Shown piece by piece: positions 32,110 through 43,110 of a DNA stretch of 64,000 nt; the first letter of the stretch is position 1; every line of letters begins with the position of its first letter. The notes under the pieces were generated by a model that saw only the letters and a program-made list of their open reading frames with translations, ran no database searches and had not been told where the DNA came from. Both the position numbers and the translations under genes were made by a program. The stretch comes from Branchiostoma floridae (Eukaryota > Chordata > Leptocardii > Amphioxiformes > Branchiostomatidae): the NCBI RefSeq assembly GCF_000003815.2, contig NC_049985.1, forward strand, positions 448,513 to 512,512, written 5' to 3'.

Positions 32110-32485
32110 AAGAGCTTTTTTTTTTTTATACAGGATAGAAACGCGCAATATTTGTGAACAGTAATTTTTGATAGAACCGTGTTTTCAGGTTTGCGGAGTA
32201 AATCTTACAGTTAGCTGACCAAAATACGAATAAAAGTAAATCTTTGTGACTAAGAAAGGTGTGCAGAGAAAATGTGTAGAGGAATGATTGTCAGATTAGG
32301 TTTGCTTGGACAGGTATTGTTTACATTATGCCCAATTCTATACATTTTTTATATACTACTCGGTTCCTGAGACAATATCGTCGTTTCGATTTTGGACCTT
32401 ATAGCTGTACATCTTAGCGCCTTATTCAATTTCAGACTTAGTGTATTATTCGTGGTGGACATTCAGAAACAATTGAAGCTTTTAG
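32110..32485. other. unassigned DNA
   Basis: It starts with the second copy of the flank repeat (32131-32275). Beyond that nothing was recognised. Confidence 0.4.
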
Positions 32486-32960
32486 ACAATGACAATGAAG
32501 TTTTATTGCATTTTCTCCCCCCTTAGGGCAGAATGCAGTAAGTAAAATACAATCGTAAATGGAAAGCTATACATAAACTATAGTTTACATGCATCTTCGA
32601 CGAACTCACAGTTTTTTCAGTATATCGTAGTTAGATTATAGATATTCGAACATGATTACCTTCGTTAAGGGTGCATATTTTTCCTCTACATGTTTCAGTT
32701 CAGCTGTTTGTACAGTGAACACTCTAGGACAAAGTGTTCTTCGTTTTTTACATGCATATGGTCTTATCACAAAACATGCATTAGGAGGAATTCGGGTTTA
32801 GTATTAGAATGTATTTCAAAACAATGCAAATTTTCTGTTGAAGGTATAGGGTCATTTTGGAAGCAAAAAATACATGACAGAGTTCCATTTATGTTCGGAG
32901 CGAAGTGTAGTATATCGCCAAACGATGAAACTTTATTATCCCATTTTCTCACTCGTGAAA
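32486..32960 (-). pseudogene. LINE 3' end with frameshift
   Basis: The minus strand encodes CMFCDKT, then after a +1 shift HVKNEEHFVLECSLYKQL: together a C-x2-C...H-x4-C zinc knuckle, with a stop before the first Cys and a frameshift inside. The 3' UTR ends CTGCCCTAAGGGGGGAGAAA then ATGCAATAAAAC and TTCATTGTCATTGTC. It is inactive. Confidence 0.65.
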
Positions 32961-33229
32961 ATAACAACCCTTACCTCATAGTTTCCCAATCACCCAAATG
33001 CCATTCTTTAAGTACCTAATAACTCTTCATTGATCATGAAACACACGCGCGACTACCTCATTTATCCAGATCCAGTATTTATAAACTCAGCGAGCGATGT
33101 CAACAGAATGTAAACAAGAATTTTAATCGAAAACCACCTCGTCAACTGACACAGTGTTTATGTTGTAGCTACTTGTCATGGAAAATGATATTTATAGCGT
33201 CTATCAAGTGCAGTACGTACGTGTATTTT

Positions 33230-34117
33230 CCCTATAAATAGCTAAACAATCCAACATGTGTTGTTGTCCTTTCAGAATCCTCCAGTTTCCGAGCTACATG
33301 GTTATCTAGGTTGTCCGGAAATGTGAATTCACACCCAAACATAAACAACAGTTTTAATAATCATAGAACATGACACAATGATTTTGTCTAAAAGCCTTCA
33401 TGTGCATATCGTGCGTGTATTTACATTTTATCTCTAATTGTTCTTGTTATGATGATATAAGAAACCAACTATGTATGAGTGTATCCAAAATACACGCTTA
33501 CTTTCTAACTATTCCTGACAATGAGAAATCAATCCTACTATCAAAATCTAAGAACCCACACATTATAAAAGAAGTTGGTAAATTCGTCTTCCACTGCCTA
33601 AAAAGAAGAAGTCGAACCCAACTGAACCAGGACAATGTACACTTCAGTAGCACAGTATAGTCATAGAAAGTAGTTCCTAGCACCTTGGTGTTTTCCTTAT
33701 TTTACACGTTGTTTGTACCTGTAATTAGCCCTCGGGCAAGAATTTGCAATAAACATATTATTTACAGAATGGTCCCTCTATAAGTAGCTGTGCAGTCTAG
33801 TCGAGTATGTGTTGTTGCCTTTTTAGAATCCTCCAGTTACCGAGCTACACGGTTATTTGGGTTGTCCGGAAAAATAGAATTCACTCCCGAATACAAACTA
33901 CAGCTTTGGTTATCATAAAACCTGACACAATGATTATTTTGCAGATATTTCCTTATGTTTGGCGGATTTAAGCGCGTGCATTTGCAGAATGACATGATGA
34001 TTCCTTCGATGAGTAGCTGAGCGGTCCAGCATGTCTTGTTGCCTGTTCGGAATCGCCTAGTTTCCGTAGCTACACGGTTATTTGGGTTTTCCGGAAATGT
34101 AAAGATTCGCTCCCGAA
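33230..34117 (+). repeat. three-unit tandem array (~230 bp) split by a LINE end
   Basis: Units start near 33230, 33772 and 34005. Each has GTTGTTGCC-like, CAGAATCCTCCAGTTTCCGA, GGTTATTTGGGTTGTCCGGA and GACACAATGATT blocks. Units 2 and 3 are about 230 bp apart. Units 1 and 2 are about 550 apart because a LINE 3' end has inserted between them. Confidence 0.8.
33400..33770 (+). pseudogene. LINE 3' end inserted in the tandem array
   Basis: The frame reads CSCYDDIRNQL...SKNPHIIKEVGKFVFHCLKRRSR, the post-zinc-knuckle tail of the non-LTR polyprotein. The 3' UTR contains TTAGCCCTCGGGCAAGAATT then TGCAATAAAC. It is 5'-truncated within the knuckle. Confidence 0.75.
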
Positions 34118-34278
34118 GCACGCCCTGCCCCCGGTTGCAATGGCGGCGCCGCTGTGCTATTTTTAGTAGCAGGCTATTTCCTCGGAACAACCACTGAGAA
34201 TTGGAGCGGCGGCGGGGAAAGCGCCCGGCACGAAGTCCGCAGCCTCTTCAGAAAAACGCACAAGAGCACGTAGAGCAT

Positions 34279-34377
34279 TAATCTCCAAGCAGATTCCTCC
34301 GTGGCATAAGACAGTAACATAAGCTAGGGAAGGAGTTTAGCCGGCAGAGGCCACGCATGGAATCTGCTTGGAGGCGA
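34279..34377. mobile_element. MITE family A, copy 3 (shortened)
   Basis: TAATCTCCAAGCAGATTCCT is inverted as GGAATCTGCTTGGAGGCGA. It is only ~99 bp because the inner stem is largely deleted. No 9-bp duplication remains. Confidence 0.85.
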
Positions 34378-34429
34378 ATACATGCGAAAGTTAGGCATGT
34401 ATATTACCTTTTTCTGACATGACACTAGG

Positions 34430-35455
34430 GGAAAGACATCTGTATCTACATAGTCGGTATAACCACCCTTCGGCGTAACACACCAGCTTCTGTATCTGTA
34501 TAGCCCGTATAACCGCCATTCGTCGTAACACACAAGCTTTTGCAGGCACGCGGCGCGGCGGCAGCTGGTTATTTTACACTGAACGACCCGTCACACCTAG
34601 CTTTTGCACATCTATCTGCAAGCGTTCTTTATAACTGTTTGCCTGAAATACACCACCTCCTGGGCCAGGGCCGCATTGGAGGCACTGCCGCGTTCACATC
34701 GATGTAATTTGCCGAGCAGACATGCCGTACTCTCTCTTCGTGATCCTACCCTACTCGGCTGGCCACTCATGAAAGTTCTCCGTAATTAGACCCGGCACCA
34801 GTATGATTGGGAGCATCCTGGTGTGGCGACTGGCCGCGATGCCACCGGCGATAGCACGAGGCATGGCTGCGATCCTGGGGCCTGGAGATTTGTGTACATA
34901 TTGTACGTGATACTAGTACGTGTTGGGAGTTGGTTGAACCCTGTAAAGTTGGTGTGTTGTGCTGAAGGGAGGTTAAATTTGCTACACAGACACAAATACA
35001 GATATAGAAGTTTGGGTGTTGTGCCGAAGGAAGGTTGTATCGGCTATACAGATACAGATACCGAAGCTGGTGTGTTACGCTGAAGGGCGGTTATATCGGC
35101 TATATGGATACAGATACAGAAGCTGGTGTGTTACACCGAAGGGCGGTTATACCGGCTATATAGATACAGATACAGATGCTGGCGTGTTACGCTGAAGGGC
35201 GGTTATACCGGCTATATAGATGCAGATACAGAAGCTGGAGTGTTACTCCGAATGGCGGTTATACCAACTATGCACATGCAGATACAGCAGAAGTTTGTTT
35301 GTTACGGCAAAGGGCGGTTATACCGGCTATATAGATACAAGCCTGCATGTTACGCCAAAGGGCGGTTATACTGGATACACATTTTCAGATACAGAAGTTC
35401 GTGTGTTACACCAAAATGCAGTTATACTGGCTATAGAGGTACATATACGTCGATG
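34430..35455. mobile_element. element E: inverted ~60-bp minisatellite arms
   Basis: The right arm (about 34950-35455) has eight or so units of about 60 bp reading GTGTTACGCTGAAGGGCGGT then TATACCGGCTATATAGATAC and AGATACAGAAGCTGG. The left arm (34430-34530) has two units in the opposite orientation (ATAACCGCC..CGTAACACACCAGCTT). They enclose ~420 bp that includes GGCAGCTGGTTATTTTACAC. The left part recurs at 62028-62160 without the right arm. Frames through the array are repeat translation. Confidence 0.8.
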
Positions 35456-35650
35456 TAGGTTAGGTATCCAGGTAGTAAGATACACAAATAAGTAGTTACT
35501 CAAGCAACTGGATATGGTTTTGGAAACGGTCAGACGTTTCGGATAGAATCCACTATCCTTCGTCAATGACACTGAGTGATCTGGAAGAAACAGGTCTTTT
35601 ATACTCTAAATATGAATAAAGACAATTTCAGATGTCAATTTCAATTTTAG
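35440..35650. repeat. family D, one end
   Basis: CGTCGATGTAGGTTAGGTAT, AGTAGTTACTCAAGCAACTG and GATATGGTTTTGGAAACGGT run into a hairpin (minus strand 35524-35566: GACGA, stem GGATAG/CTATCC, GAAACGTCTG). The opposite end is absent. Confidence 0.8.
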
Positions 35651-35859
35651 AGGTACATATACAGATACAGTTATTGTAACTGTTTAACTGGCTGCGGATT
35701 TGTTTTTTCTCTTCTACTTCCCAGTCACGCCACGTCCCGTCCGCATCGATTTTCTTCTATGAGGCCATCATTGATTTTCGTGTCCGTGCTCAGCACCGCA
35801 CACAGGCCAGAAATAGCCCCATGAATGCGCGGATGATGAGAATACCCTCTAGGGGACCG

Positions 35860-36160
35860 GAAATGATGGACGCTCCCGGTAATCAAAAGCGAAATCATTT
35901 CCTTCCTTCATACAAAGAAGTCCGGTGCTCCGGAATAAAAACACCATCACACAACGCCTTGATTATGTTTTTATGCACTAATTAATACTTGTGGCGTTGT
36001 AGATTTTTCCTGATGATGGACGCTCGCACTAATCTAAAGCGAAATGATTTCCTTCCTTCGTATTAAGAAGTTCGGTGCTCCAGAATTAAAACACCATCAC
36101 ACAACCCCATGATTAAACTTGGGTTCTTAGGCACTAATTGTAGAGTTGTAGATCTTGCCT
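35860..36160 (+). repeat. two-unit duplication, 150 bp
   Basis: ATGATGGACGCTCCCGGTAA at 35863 recurs as ATGATGGACGCTCGCACTAA at 36013. Both continue with AAGCGAAATGATTTCCTTCC, GGTGCTCC and AACACCATCACACAAC. Confidence 0.85.
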
Positions 36161-36416
36161 GTAAAAGTGATTTGGCCACAGCAAGTAAATTTGATGGATG
36201 GCATCCGCACGTTCATTCATTTTGCATGATTTCAGAAAACAACAAGAACATTTTTTTTTCTTTTTGGAGATGATCAACATGACGAAAAGTTACTGAAATG
36301 AGCAAATATTTTGTGTTGTAGTCTGATGATTGTACGTGTAGAAGTCGAAGTGAAACTTGCGAGGTACCCAGGACCGTGAATGGACGCATGAAATGGGCAA
36401 AACAAAAATACTGGAC

Positions 36417-37033
36417 CAGGGTTGTAGCCAGCACCTGTTCTTCAGTCCTTTGAAGGAATTTTACAGCTGGGGACTGAAGAAAGTTTTCCCCATTCCATCC
36501 CCTGGGACAGACAAAAATTGATATGTAAAGATATAAAAAAACTGAAACCCATGTGTTCTTCTTCACCAAAACAGATGCCATTGAACAGCTTAGTCTACAA
36601 GCAAAATGTGCACCTCAAAATGCAGGAAATAGTGTTTCAGCGGGTCTTGATTTAAAAAATTTCTGGGACCCAGACCCCCTAGAAATGACGCGCAACGTCA
36701 CGCCATGCCTTCGGTGCTCGATAGGATTCCCATTCAAAATCCCCATTCCATCCCCTGGGACAGACAAAAATTGATATGTAAAGATATAAAAAAACTGAAA
36801 CCCATGTGTTCTTCTTCACCAAAACAGATGCCATTGAACAGCTTAGTCTACAAGCAAAATGTGCACCTCAAAATGCAGGAAATAGTGTTTCAGCGGGTCT
36901 TGATTTAAAAAATTTCTGGGACCCAGACCCCCTAGAAATGACGCGCAACGTCACGCCATGCCTTCGGTGCTCGATAGGATTCCCATTCAAAATCAAGGGG
37001 ACTGAAAATGATTTTAGGCTGGCTACAACCTTG
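36417..37033. mobile_element. nonautonomous hAT-like element I, 8-bp TSD
   Basis: The left end CAGGGTTGTAGCCAGCA is inverted at the right as GCTGGCTACAACCTTG. The flanking duplications TACTGGAC (36409-36416) and TACTGGGC (37034-37041) agree at 7 of 8. The CAGGG start and 8-bp duplication fit hAT. It carries two head-to-tail 253-bp units and the TGCAGGAAATAGTGTTTC block also seen in the 698-2028 element. There is no transposase. Confidence 0.9.
36490..36995 (+). repeat. perfect 253-bp tandem duplication
   Basis: 36490-36742 and 36743-36995 read the same throughout as far as I can compare by eye. Either a very recent duplication or an assembly artefact would explain it. Confidence 0.9.
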
Positions 37034-37359
37034 TACTGGGCACTAACATATATTCCTGTCCTTGGTTCTGAATAACGGATCGCCGTACTGAATGTTATTA
37101 TACTACGGATTCGCTGGTCAACTTTGTGCATTTCCTTCTTACTCAGACATCTAAAACCTCAGTTATAGCCAAACATAAAGCCGTCTATACATGTATTTTT
37201 AAAATAGTATGATTCAGTTGTTGTATTATGATATTTCACAACACTATGTAAATATTCAAATCATGCCCTACCGGTGAAAATGACTAATCCCAATTGCTCC
37301 TATCTATAAAACTAATTAGATTTCTGCCGGAAAGGAGCTGATATCATTGTAGCTTTTTT

Positions 37360-37775
37360 TTATTTTTTATCTTATTTATTCAACATCAAAGTACAAAACA
37401 GGATAGAGAGGTAATACACTCTAGCAGTACGCTAATATTCACATCACCTCTCAAAAAAAGATAACTGACAAGAACAAATAAATGACAATATCAAAACAAA
37501 CAGTTCACAGCTATTTACATATAAGTCACGTTACAAGGCAGTTGCAAAACGTTTCGTATGTACAATATATAACTGGGTTAACTGTGAGATACTGCAGTTT
37601 GTAGAATGTGACAGGAAAGTTGAACCCCTTAATAGTAGACGGACACGGGCTGATTCGGATAAACTATTGAAGTCAAGAGTATTGCCTAGCAGGTTCTGTA
37701 GATTGCCGAAAAAATTAATTCTGTATTGTTGATATGTAGCTTTACAACACAACCTGACCTATCACTGACTTTAGT
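37360..37775 (-). pseudogene. retroposon 3' end (LINE-like)
   Basis: The minus-strand frame 37752-37531 reads ...DFNSLSESARVRLLLRG...LTQLYIVHTKRF, a layout like the C-terminal tail of amphioxus-type non-LTR polyproteins. The 3' UTR ends TTGATGTTGAATAAATAAG and A-rich sequence. There is no zinc knuckle or RT. Confidence 0.55.
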
Positions 37776-37819
37776 GCTGATTGATGAAAGGTTGCAGCAG
37801 TTCATGCTGCATACTGTTT

Positions 37820-38035
37820 ATATTATTTGTTTATTGAACTTTCCATATCAAATGGAGGGCGAGACAAAACAGCTGACAGATCACATCTACAAGTTGTTTC
37901 CCCGAAACAAACATGATACACATTCAAGTAAATAATAAGATACAAAAGTGTATATAAAATAATAATTGGAAAGAAAATATAACTTAGAAACAAAAAAGCA
38001 CAATTAATGATACTTGAATACAAAGTACTGTAGAG
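37820..38035 (-). mobile_element. retroposon 3' UTR fragment
   Basis: The minus strand reads CTCCATTTGATATGGAAAGT then TCAATAAACAAATAA: a 5-bp hairpin (TCCAT/ATGGA) followed by a CAATAAA ending, as in other LINE tails here. Confidence 0.5.
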
Positions 38036-38039
38036 TCTC

Positions 38040-39035
38040 ATTTATCTAACCCTTGTCCTGCTGGACCCGGAAATATACAGGATGCACATATAGGATGCCT
38101 CTATGTGGGTCCAGTAACTTTATGGGTTTGGGGCCTTTTTTTCACTTAAATACAGCATACCGCAGCAAATTGCATCGACTGGGGAGGTAAATCTGCAGCA
38201 GAACAGAATAGATCAAGTTTTACTGATCTGATTAATTAACTATCTTAGGTGGGTTAAATGCAAAACGTCTTCAGCAAGACAAAACGTTCGGGGACCAAAC
38301 CAGACTTTTTCCTGTCTCGTTTGGTTTGGTGATACAATTTCAATAATTTCCCAAGCCTTGCTCTCATTCCTGTACACAAACTGTCATCTGGATATATGAT
38401 ATATTTCTTCAATGCCCTTAACATAACAAAATACACTGTTCTGTATGCTCCTTAGCCTCGCTACGATTTCTGTACACAACACATTGATATGTTTGATACA
38501 AGGCGCCGAAAGCTTGCTCACTCATTTGCTACCCGACTGTTTTCCTCAGACAATGAAATAATCCACCTGCTCGTCCACTCGAATGGTTCTGCTATAGTAC
38601 CTTTTGGCGGCATTATATAAATTTCTCTTTCTCAGTGTAGTTTTTAATCTTCAATTGTACTGTGTTTGTTTTATGGGCCACGGACTTGATGCAAATAAAT
38701 AAAATAGTCTAAATATACATCCTCTTGGTGACATTCTTAAATGCCCTCAATGTAAGAAAATTCACAGTTCAGTAATTCCGAACGCCTCCTATCATTTCTG
38801 TACAAAATATTTCCTTTTGGTGTACACAATACTGATATTTTCTATTTGTTGCCCTGGATATAAGAAAATAGCTGACCATGGCACGCCATTGCTTCTGCAT
38901 TACCAGTCATGCTGATTCGCGCCTCCGCCATTCCCAAGCCGATGTAATACCATCATAGCTAAATCGATGTCTCGGAACGTTAATTGTTGTGTTTTTCCAG
39001 ATACGCCGATACCGTCTGCGCCATAGTTACTACTT
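38040..39035. other. unassigned DNA
   Basis: No gene was recognised. The phrase TTTCTGTACACAA with flanking AATGCCCT-type words recurs near 38370, 38470, 38730 and 38800, hinting at a decayed tandem or dispersed repeat. Confidence 0.4.
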
Positions 39036-39039
39036 ACAT

Positions 39040-39665
39040 TAGCGTGAACGTACATTATTACTAAAACAGATACGCATATGTTCCTAAGCCGTTATTTATA
39101 CACAGTAGTCATTTTTTGGCTATTTGTGCATTAAGATATGAGATGATGCTAAATAAGATTAGACATACTGAGAAGGACGTATCGGTAGGGGCTGCAGTCA
39201 TCTTTCGGGAGGGATGTAACATAGTCATGGGTTTGTCTGTGTTATGGTTACTGTTCATTCAATCTGTGATTAGCGTGAACGTTCATAATTAATGAAACAG
39301 ACACACACATGTTCCAAAGTCGTTATATACACAGCAGTGAGCTTCTTTTAATGCTGGCTATTGGTGCGCTAATATATCAGAAGATACTGCAAACATCACA
39401 AATACTGGGAATGACATATCAGTTGGGACAGTAATCGTCTTTCGGAAAGGATGTAACATGGTCATGGGTTTTCTCTGTGTTATGGTTACTGTTTACATAA
39501 GCGTGAACGTAAATGATAACTGAAACAAATATGCACAAGTCTTGATATACGTGGCAGTAAGCTTCTTTTAATGCTGGCTATTGGTGAATTGATATATGAG
39601 AAGATGCTGCAAATATCACAAATACTGTGAAGGACATTTCGTTTGGAGCCGCACTCGTCTTTAAC
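39040..39665 (+). repeat. tandem array, ~230-bp unit, 2.7 copies
   Basis: AGCGTGAACG occurs at 39041, 39272 and 39500. Each unit also carries GTTATATACACAGCAGT-, AATGCTGGCTATTGGTG- and GGGCTGCAGTCATCTTTCGG-type blocks. The last block resembles the CGTCTTTCGG segment of tRNA-derived SINEs (compare 59945), so the unit may include a SINE piece. Confidence 0.85.
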
Positions 39666-40084
39666 TTTTTTTTTTATTTCTTTTTTTATTTTTTTTATTC
39701 ACATTTCTTTAAAGAGGATGAGACGGAAAGCAGACCCTGCTTATCGAGGTCTTCTCCTCATGTACATAAACAAAATAAGGACACACATACAGGACTACAA
39801 AACGCTAAATAACAAAGTCAAGAGATAATGATAACGACATGAAATAAAACAACAAGGAATCAAATAAGAAAGTGACGTGTAGCTGGCATACAAACTTAGA
39901 AGTAATCAAATAAAGTTATAAATCAACTTTAGTCTTTAACTTTAAGACGGGATGTAATGTGTTTAAGGACGTGTCTCAAGCAAGAAATTTGCGTGCTACA
40001 TTGTCCTTTTCTTGGACAAAAAGCAAAACGGCAACCATGCAAACCTCCAAATGCATATCGTAAAAGAAAACAGCTTGGAGAGCG
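39666..40084. other. T-rich tail and unassigned DNA
   Basis: A T-rich run at 39666-39705, followed by AAAGAGGATGAGACGGAAAG, could be the 3' tail of a minus-strand retroposon. No coding part was seen. Confidence 0.35.
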
Positions 40085-40099
40085 GTTTTGTTAATCTAT

Positions 40100-40620
40100 C
40101 TGCGTTTAATTGAGTTGGCATGTTTTGATTAACTGGAGGTCTGCAAATCTTGAGGTGTAGTTTTCAGTAGAGGCAGATATATCAAACATTGAACTGAGAA
40201 CCTTAAAGTGCAGTGGAAAAAGAGCACACAGAGCTCTTCTGGTAACCTGCATTTGAGCTGGAGTTGAGTTGGCATGTTTTGATTATAACTGGAGGCCTGC
40301 AAATCTTGAGGTGTAGTTTTCAGTATACGCAGATGTATCAAAAATTGAACTGAGAACCTCAAAGTGTAGTGGAGAAACAGACCACAAAAGCTCTTCTAAT
40401 AACGTATCTGCGTTTGCGCTGGAGTTGAGTTGGTATGTTTTGATTATTATAAGTGGAGGCCTGCAAATCTTGAGGTGTAGTTTTCAGTAGACGCAGATGT
40501 ATCAAACATTGAACTGGGAACCTCACAGCGTAGTGAAAAAAAAACAGGCTACAAAGCTATTCTGGTAACCCCTGCGTTTGAGCTGGAGTTGAGTTGACAT
40601 GTTATGATTAACGGTAAGCC
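40100..40620 (+). repeat. tandem array, ~155-165-bp unit, four copies
   Basis: GAGTTGGCATGTTTTGATTA and variants begin at 40112, 40266, 40427 and 40591. Each is followed by CTGCAAATCTTGAGGTGTAG, TTTTCAGTA, ATCAAACATTGAACTGAGAA and AGCTCTTCTGGTAAC. The frames inside are repeat translation. Confidence 0.9.
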
Positions 40621-40629
40621 TGCGAGGAC

Positions 40630-41495
40630 CGTGGTTTTGTGCTCACACCGCTTCATCTCTGTCTGATCACACAGAGCCACCAATCTGACATACTGGTCTT
40701 TTCATTAGGAATCCCAGACGTTCACAGTGTTTTCAAGTGCGATATGCTGAAACAGATGATTGTTTGTACATCCCAAAATAGCTCCGTAACCTTTGCTTTG
40801 TACGGTTGTTTACTAGTTTGTTTCTTGAAGGTCAAAATGGTTCTAAAAGTAGTAAATGGCAAAGAGAATTGATGGTGTTACTACGTTGAATGGAGCGTTA
40901 ATAGTTCAGGTATTATGAGATCCTAGTAGAATCAGGCATCGACGCAAATCTAGATGTTTGCATCTTTCACTATTTTCTATGCTTTTTCTTGTTATATTTT
41001 AACATTTTTGTATATTTATATCTAAAATGTGCTAAAACTTATAGACATCGGCCAAACTAGTTCTGTAAACTATCATTGTTTGTTTTTACGGTCGAAAATG
41101 ATAAATTTCGACAGGAATTGATGACGCTAGGATGTTCAAGGTATCACTGCTGGTATGAACTGTAAGTACCATTTAATACCATTTAACAACATAGATCCGG
41201 CTATCTCTTCTGTGATATAATATGGTGTACTCTTCACTAACGTCATTTTATATCTTACTGTCAAAATAACCATAGAACCGATAGATCGACAGAAATCAGT
41301 GATCTTCTTGTGTCCAGTCGACATATTTGCAGCTCTCAGATGCTACGATCTGTTACAGGTCACCCCCGGAGAACCCCCGTTACAGAGATTTATTTGTTGG
41401 TGACCATCATTTACCATGATATCTAACCCCGTACCCATAAGATATATCTGTATTACATTCTATTTTTGCAACTCTCAGATGCTACAATCTATCAC
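40630..41495. other. unassigned DNA
   Basis: No gene was recognised. A block around 41345-41470 (GTTACAGAGATTTATTTG, GGTGACCATCATTTACCATG and GATATCTAACCC) recurs at 41755-41850, on either side of family D copy 41506-41740. This suggests D lies between two copies of a ~100-bp duplication. Confidence 0.5.
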
Positions 41496-41505
41496 ATGAT
41501 AAGTC

Positions 41506-41740
41506 GATAAAGGTTAGACATCCAGGTATTAAGATACGCCAAAAGTAGTTACTCAAGCAACCAGTTTTTCAAGTAGATCTCTTTTACATATCAATTCACA
41601 GCTAGGATCGTATAAAAACCCTCTCCAAAAAGGTCTCTTCAGTGTCACTGACGAAAACTAGTGGATGCTAGTTGAAACGTCTGACCGTTTCCAAAATCAT
41701 ATCCATTTGCTTGAGTAATCTGCTTTTTGGTGTATCAAAT
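41506..41740. mobile_element. family D copy (short foldback)
   Basis: The left end is AAGGTTAGACATCCAGGTAT, AAGATACGCCAAAAGTAGTT and ACTCAAGCAACCAG. The right end is inverted: CCAAAATCATATCCATTTGC, TTGAGTAATCTGCTTTTTGG and TGTATC. Between them is GGTCTCTTCAGTGTCACTGA then the CTGACGA-stem-GAAAC hairpin at 41648-41691. Confidence 0.85.
41648..41691 (+). other. hammerhead-core-like hairpin in family D
   Basis: CTGACGA is followed by a stem AACTAG/CTAGTT around TGGATG, then GAAACG, a 6-base loop and CGTT. The order matches the hammerhead core (CUGANGA, stem II, GAA, stem III, UH), but no stem I partner adjoins it. Activity is doubtful. Confidence 0.45.
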
Positions 41741-41929
41741 GTTACCCCCGGAGAGCGCCGGTTACAGAGATTTATTTGTCGGTGACCATCATTTACCATG
41801 ATATCTAACCCTGCGCCCGTAGGATATATATGTATTACATTCTCCCGTAATGCCGGAGGTCCCGCTGGGGGATGCTGCGCATGAGGCACTGACATCACGA
41901 ACGGTAGAAAAATCGGAACAGAATCTTTA

Positions 41930-42300
41930 CATGATCTGTGCTCCTCCGACCGACAGAATATGTACATTTTGCAACGATACATGTGTAGAGATTGAAGTAC
42001 ATTTTCTATCAGAATGCCGACTATGCACAGAAATGCGCAAATCTCTCATAAGTACACTACAACTAGATAATAAATATGCGTGTTTAAGCAAGGACGAAAT
42101 GTTCAACTACAATATGTCGATTAATAAGTACAACGTACTGGAAAAGCTCTGTAAATTTGCTTACACAAGTTTTAAAAAGAGAGAAGAGACTAGATTTTAG
42201 ATGGTATAAGATGTAACCTCTTTCACGTATACTTAAGTTATCTAACTCAATGCATTTAGCCCATGTTGGGCAGGAATATGCAGTAAAGATAATTGTCATT
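41930..42300 (+). pseudogene. LINE 3' end with intact zinc knuckle
   Basis: The plus-strand frame ends a non-LTR polyprotein: PPTDRICTFCNDTCVEIEVH then FLSEC gives C-x2-C-x9-H-x4-C, followed by ~65 residues to KLCKFAYTSFKKREETRF. The 3' UTR has a GCCCATGTTGGGC hairpin, AGGAATATGCAGTAAAGATA and TTGTCATTGTCAT. The real homology starts near 41930, and the preceding residues of the frame are flanking DNA. RT is absent. Confidence 0.8.
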
Positions 42301-42379
42301 GTCATAAAAGAATACTTGTACAATACACCACTAATGAAGGTCCTAATAAAACAAACACACATTGCTTATCACAGCTAAG

Positions 42380-43110
42380 GTTTTAGGTGTTTTTATTTTA
42401 ATGTTCACCTCTTGGGCCTCGCAGTTTTTTTTTATGTGTTTGACGTTTTCTATGGCACCTGTTTTACTATGATATCTCTTAGGCCACGTGAGGGTTTCGT
42501 CTAGTCTTCTTGTAACATCAGAAAAGGTTTATATTTCTATCTGTTGAAGTTGGTTTCAGTTATTATCTTCTATCTCTATTTTCATTATGAAAATATTTCC
42601 ATGTATGAGTTATTTATGTTTATTTGAAATGCAATAAAAAGCAATTAAAAACATCAGAAACTCATGATCGTTAGAAAATTTGATACAGAATCCTTGCAAT
42701 CCCCATCACAGCAAATGCTTTAGGCGTTGTCGTTGAAGAGATTCATTAGTCACGTATGTTCACAGTTAATAGAATTTTTCATCAATCAGTGACTTATCAA
42801 AGGTAAGTAGAACGTACCTCCAAATTTTCGATGGCTATCCAGTCCATCTTGTTCACGGAGTGACCTAGTTCTCGCAAGAGTTGCGAGAACTAGGTCAGGA
42901 CTTGCGTGGATCTTCTGTCCCCCACCCCGCCTCCTTCCGGAGTAAGGGTAAGTAGGACTTATTTAGGCGTTGTGATTTTAATTCTTGACCTCTGGGGCCT
43001 CGCAGTTTTTATGCAATGTGTTTGACAGTTTCTACGTTAAGTGTTTTACTATGATATCTCCTAGGTTACGTGAGGGTTTCGTTTCGTCTACCTTCTTCTT
43101 GTTCTGCACC
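42380..43110 (+). repeat. two-copy direct repeat, ~135 bp, offset ~580
   Basis: GGGCCTCGCAGTTTTT and TGTTTTACTATGATATCTC followed by ACGTGAGGGTTTCGT occur at about 42410-42500 and 42990-43085. Between the copies lie unassigned DNA and the perfect hairpin at 42861-42897. Confidence 0.75.
42861..42897. repeat. perfect 17-bp hairpin, 3-nt loop
   Basis: TGACCTAGTTCTCGCAA, loop GAG, then the exact inverse TTGCGAGAACTAGGTCA. It is not T-terminated and not part of any family recognised here. Confidence 0.95.

Noticed and set aside
31654-32148. 164-codon frame with a Pro-rich ARSQGGFAPPPP-like segment
   Set aside because: It is translation of the end of element O and its G run. Such frames recur wherever this repeat occurs.
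35220-35495. 110- and 91-codon frames
   Set aside because: They are translation of the ~60-bp minisatellite of element E. The Tyr/Gly periodicity follows the repeat.
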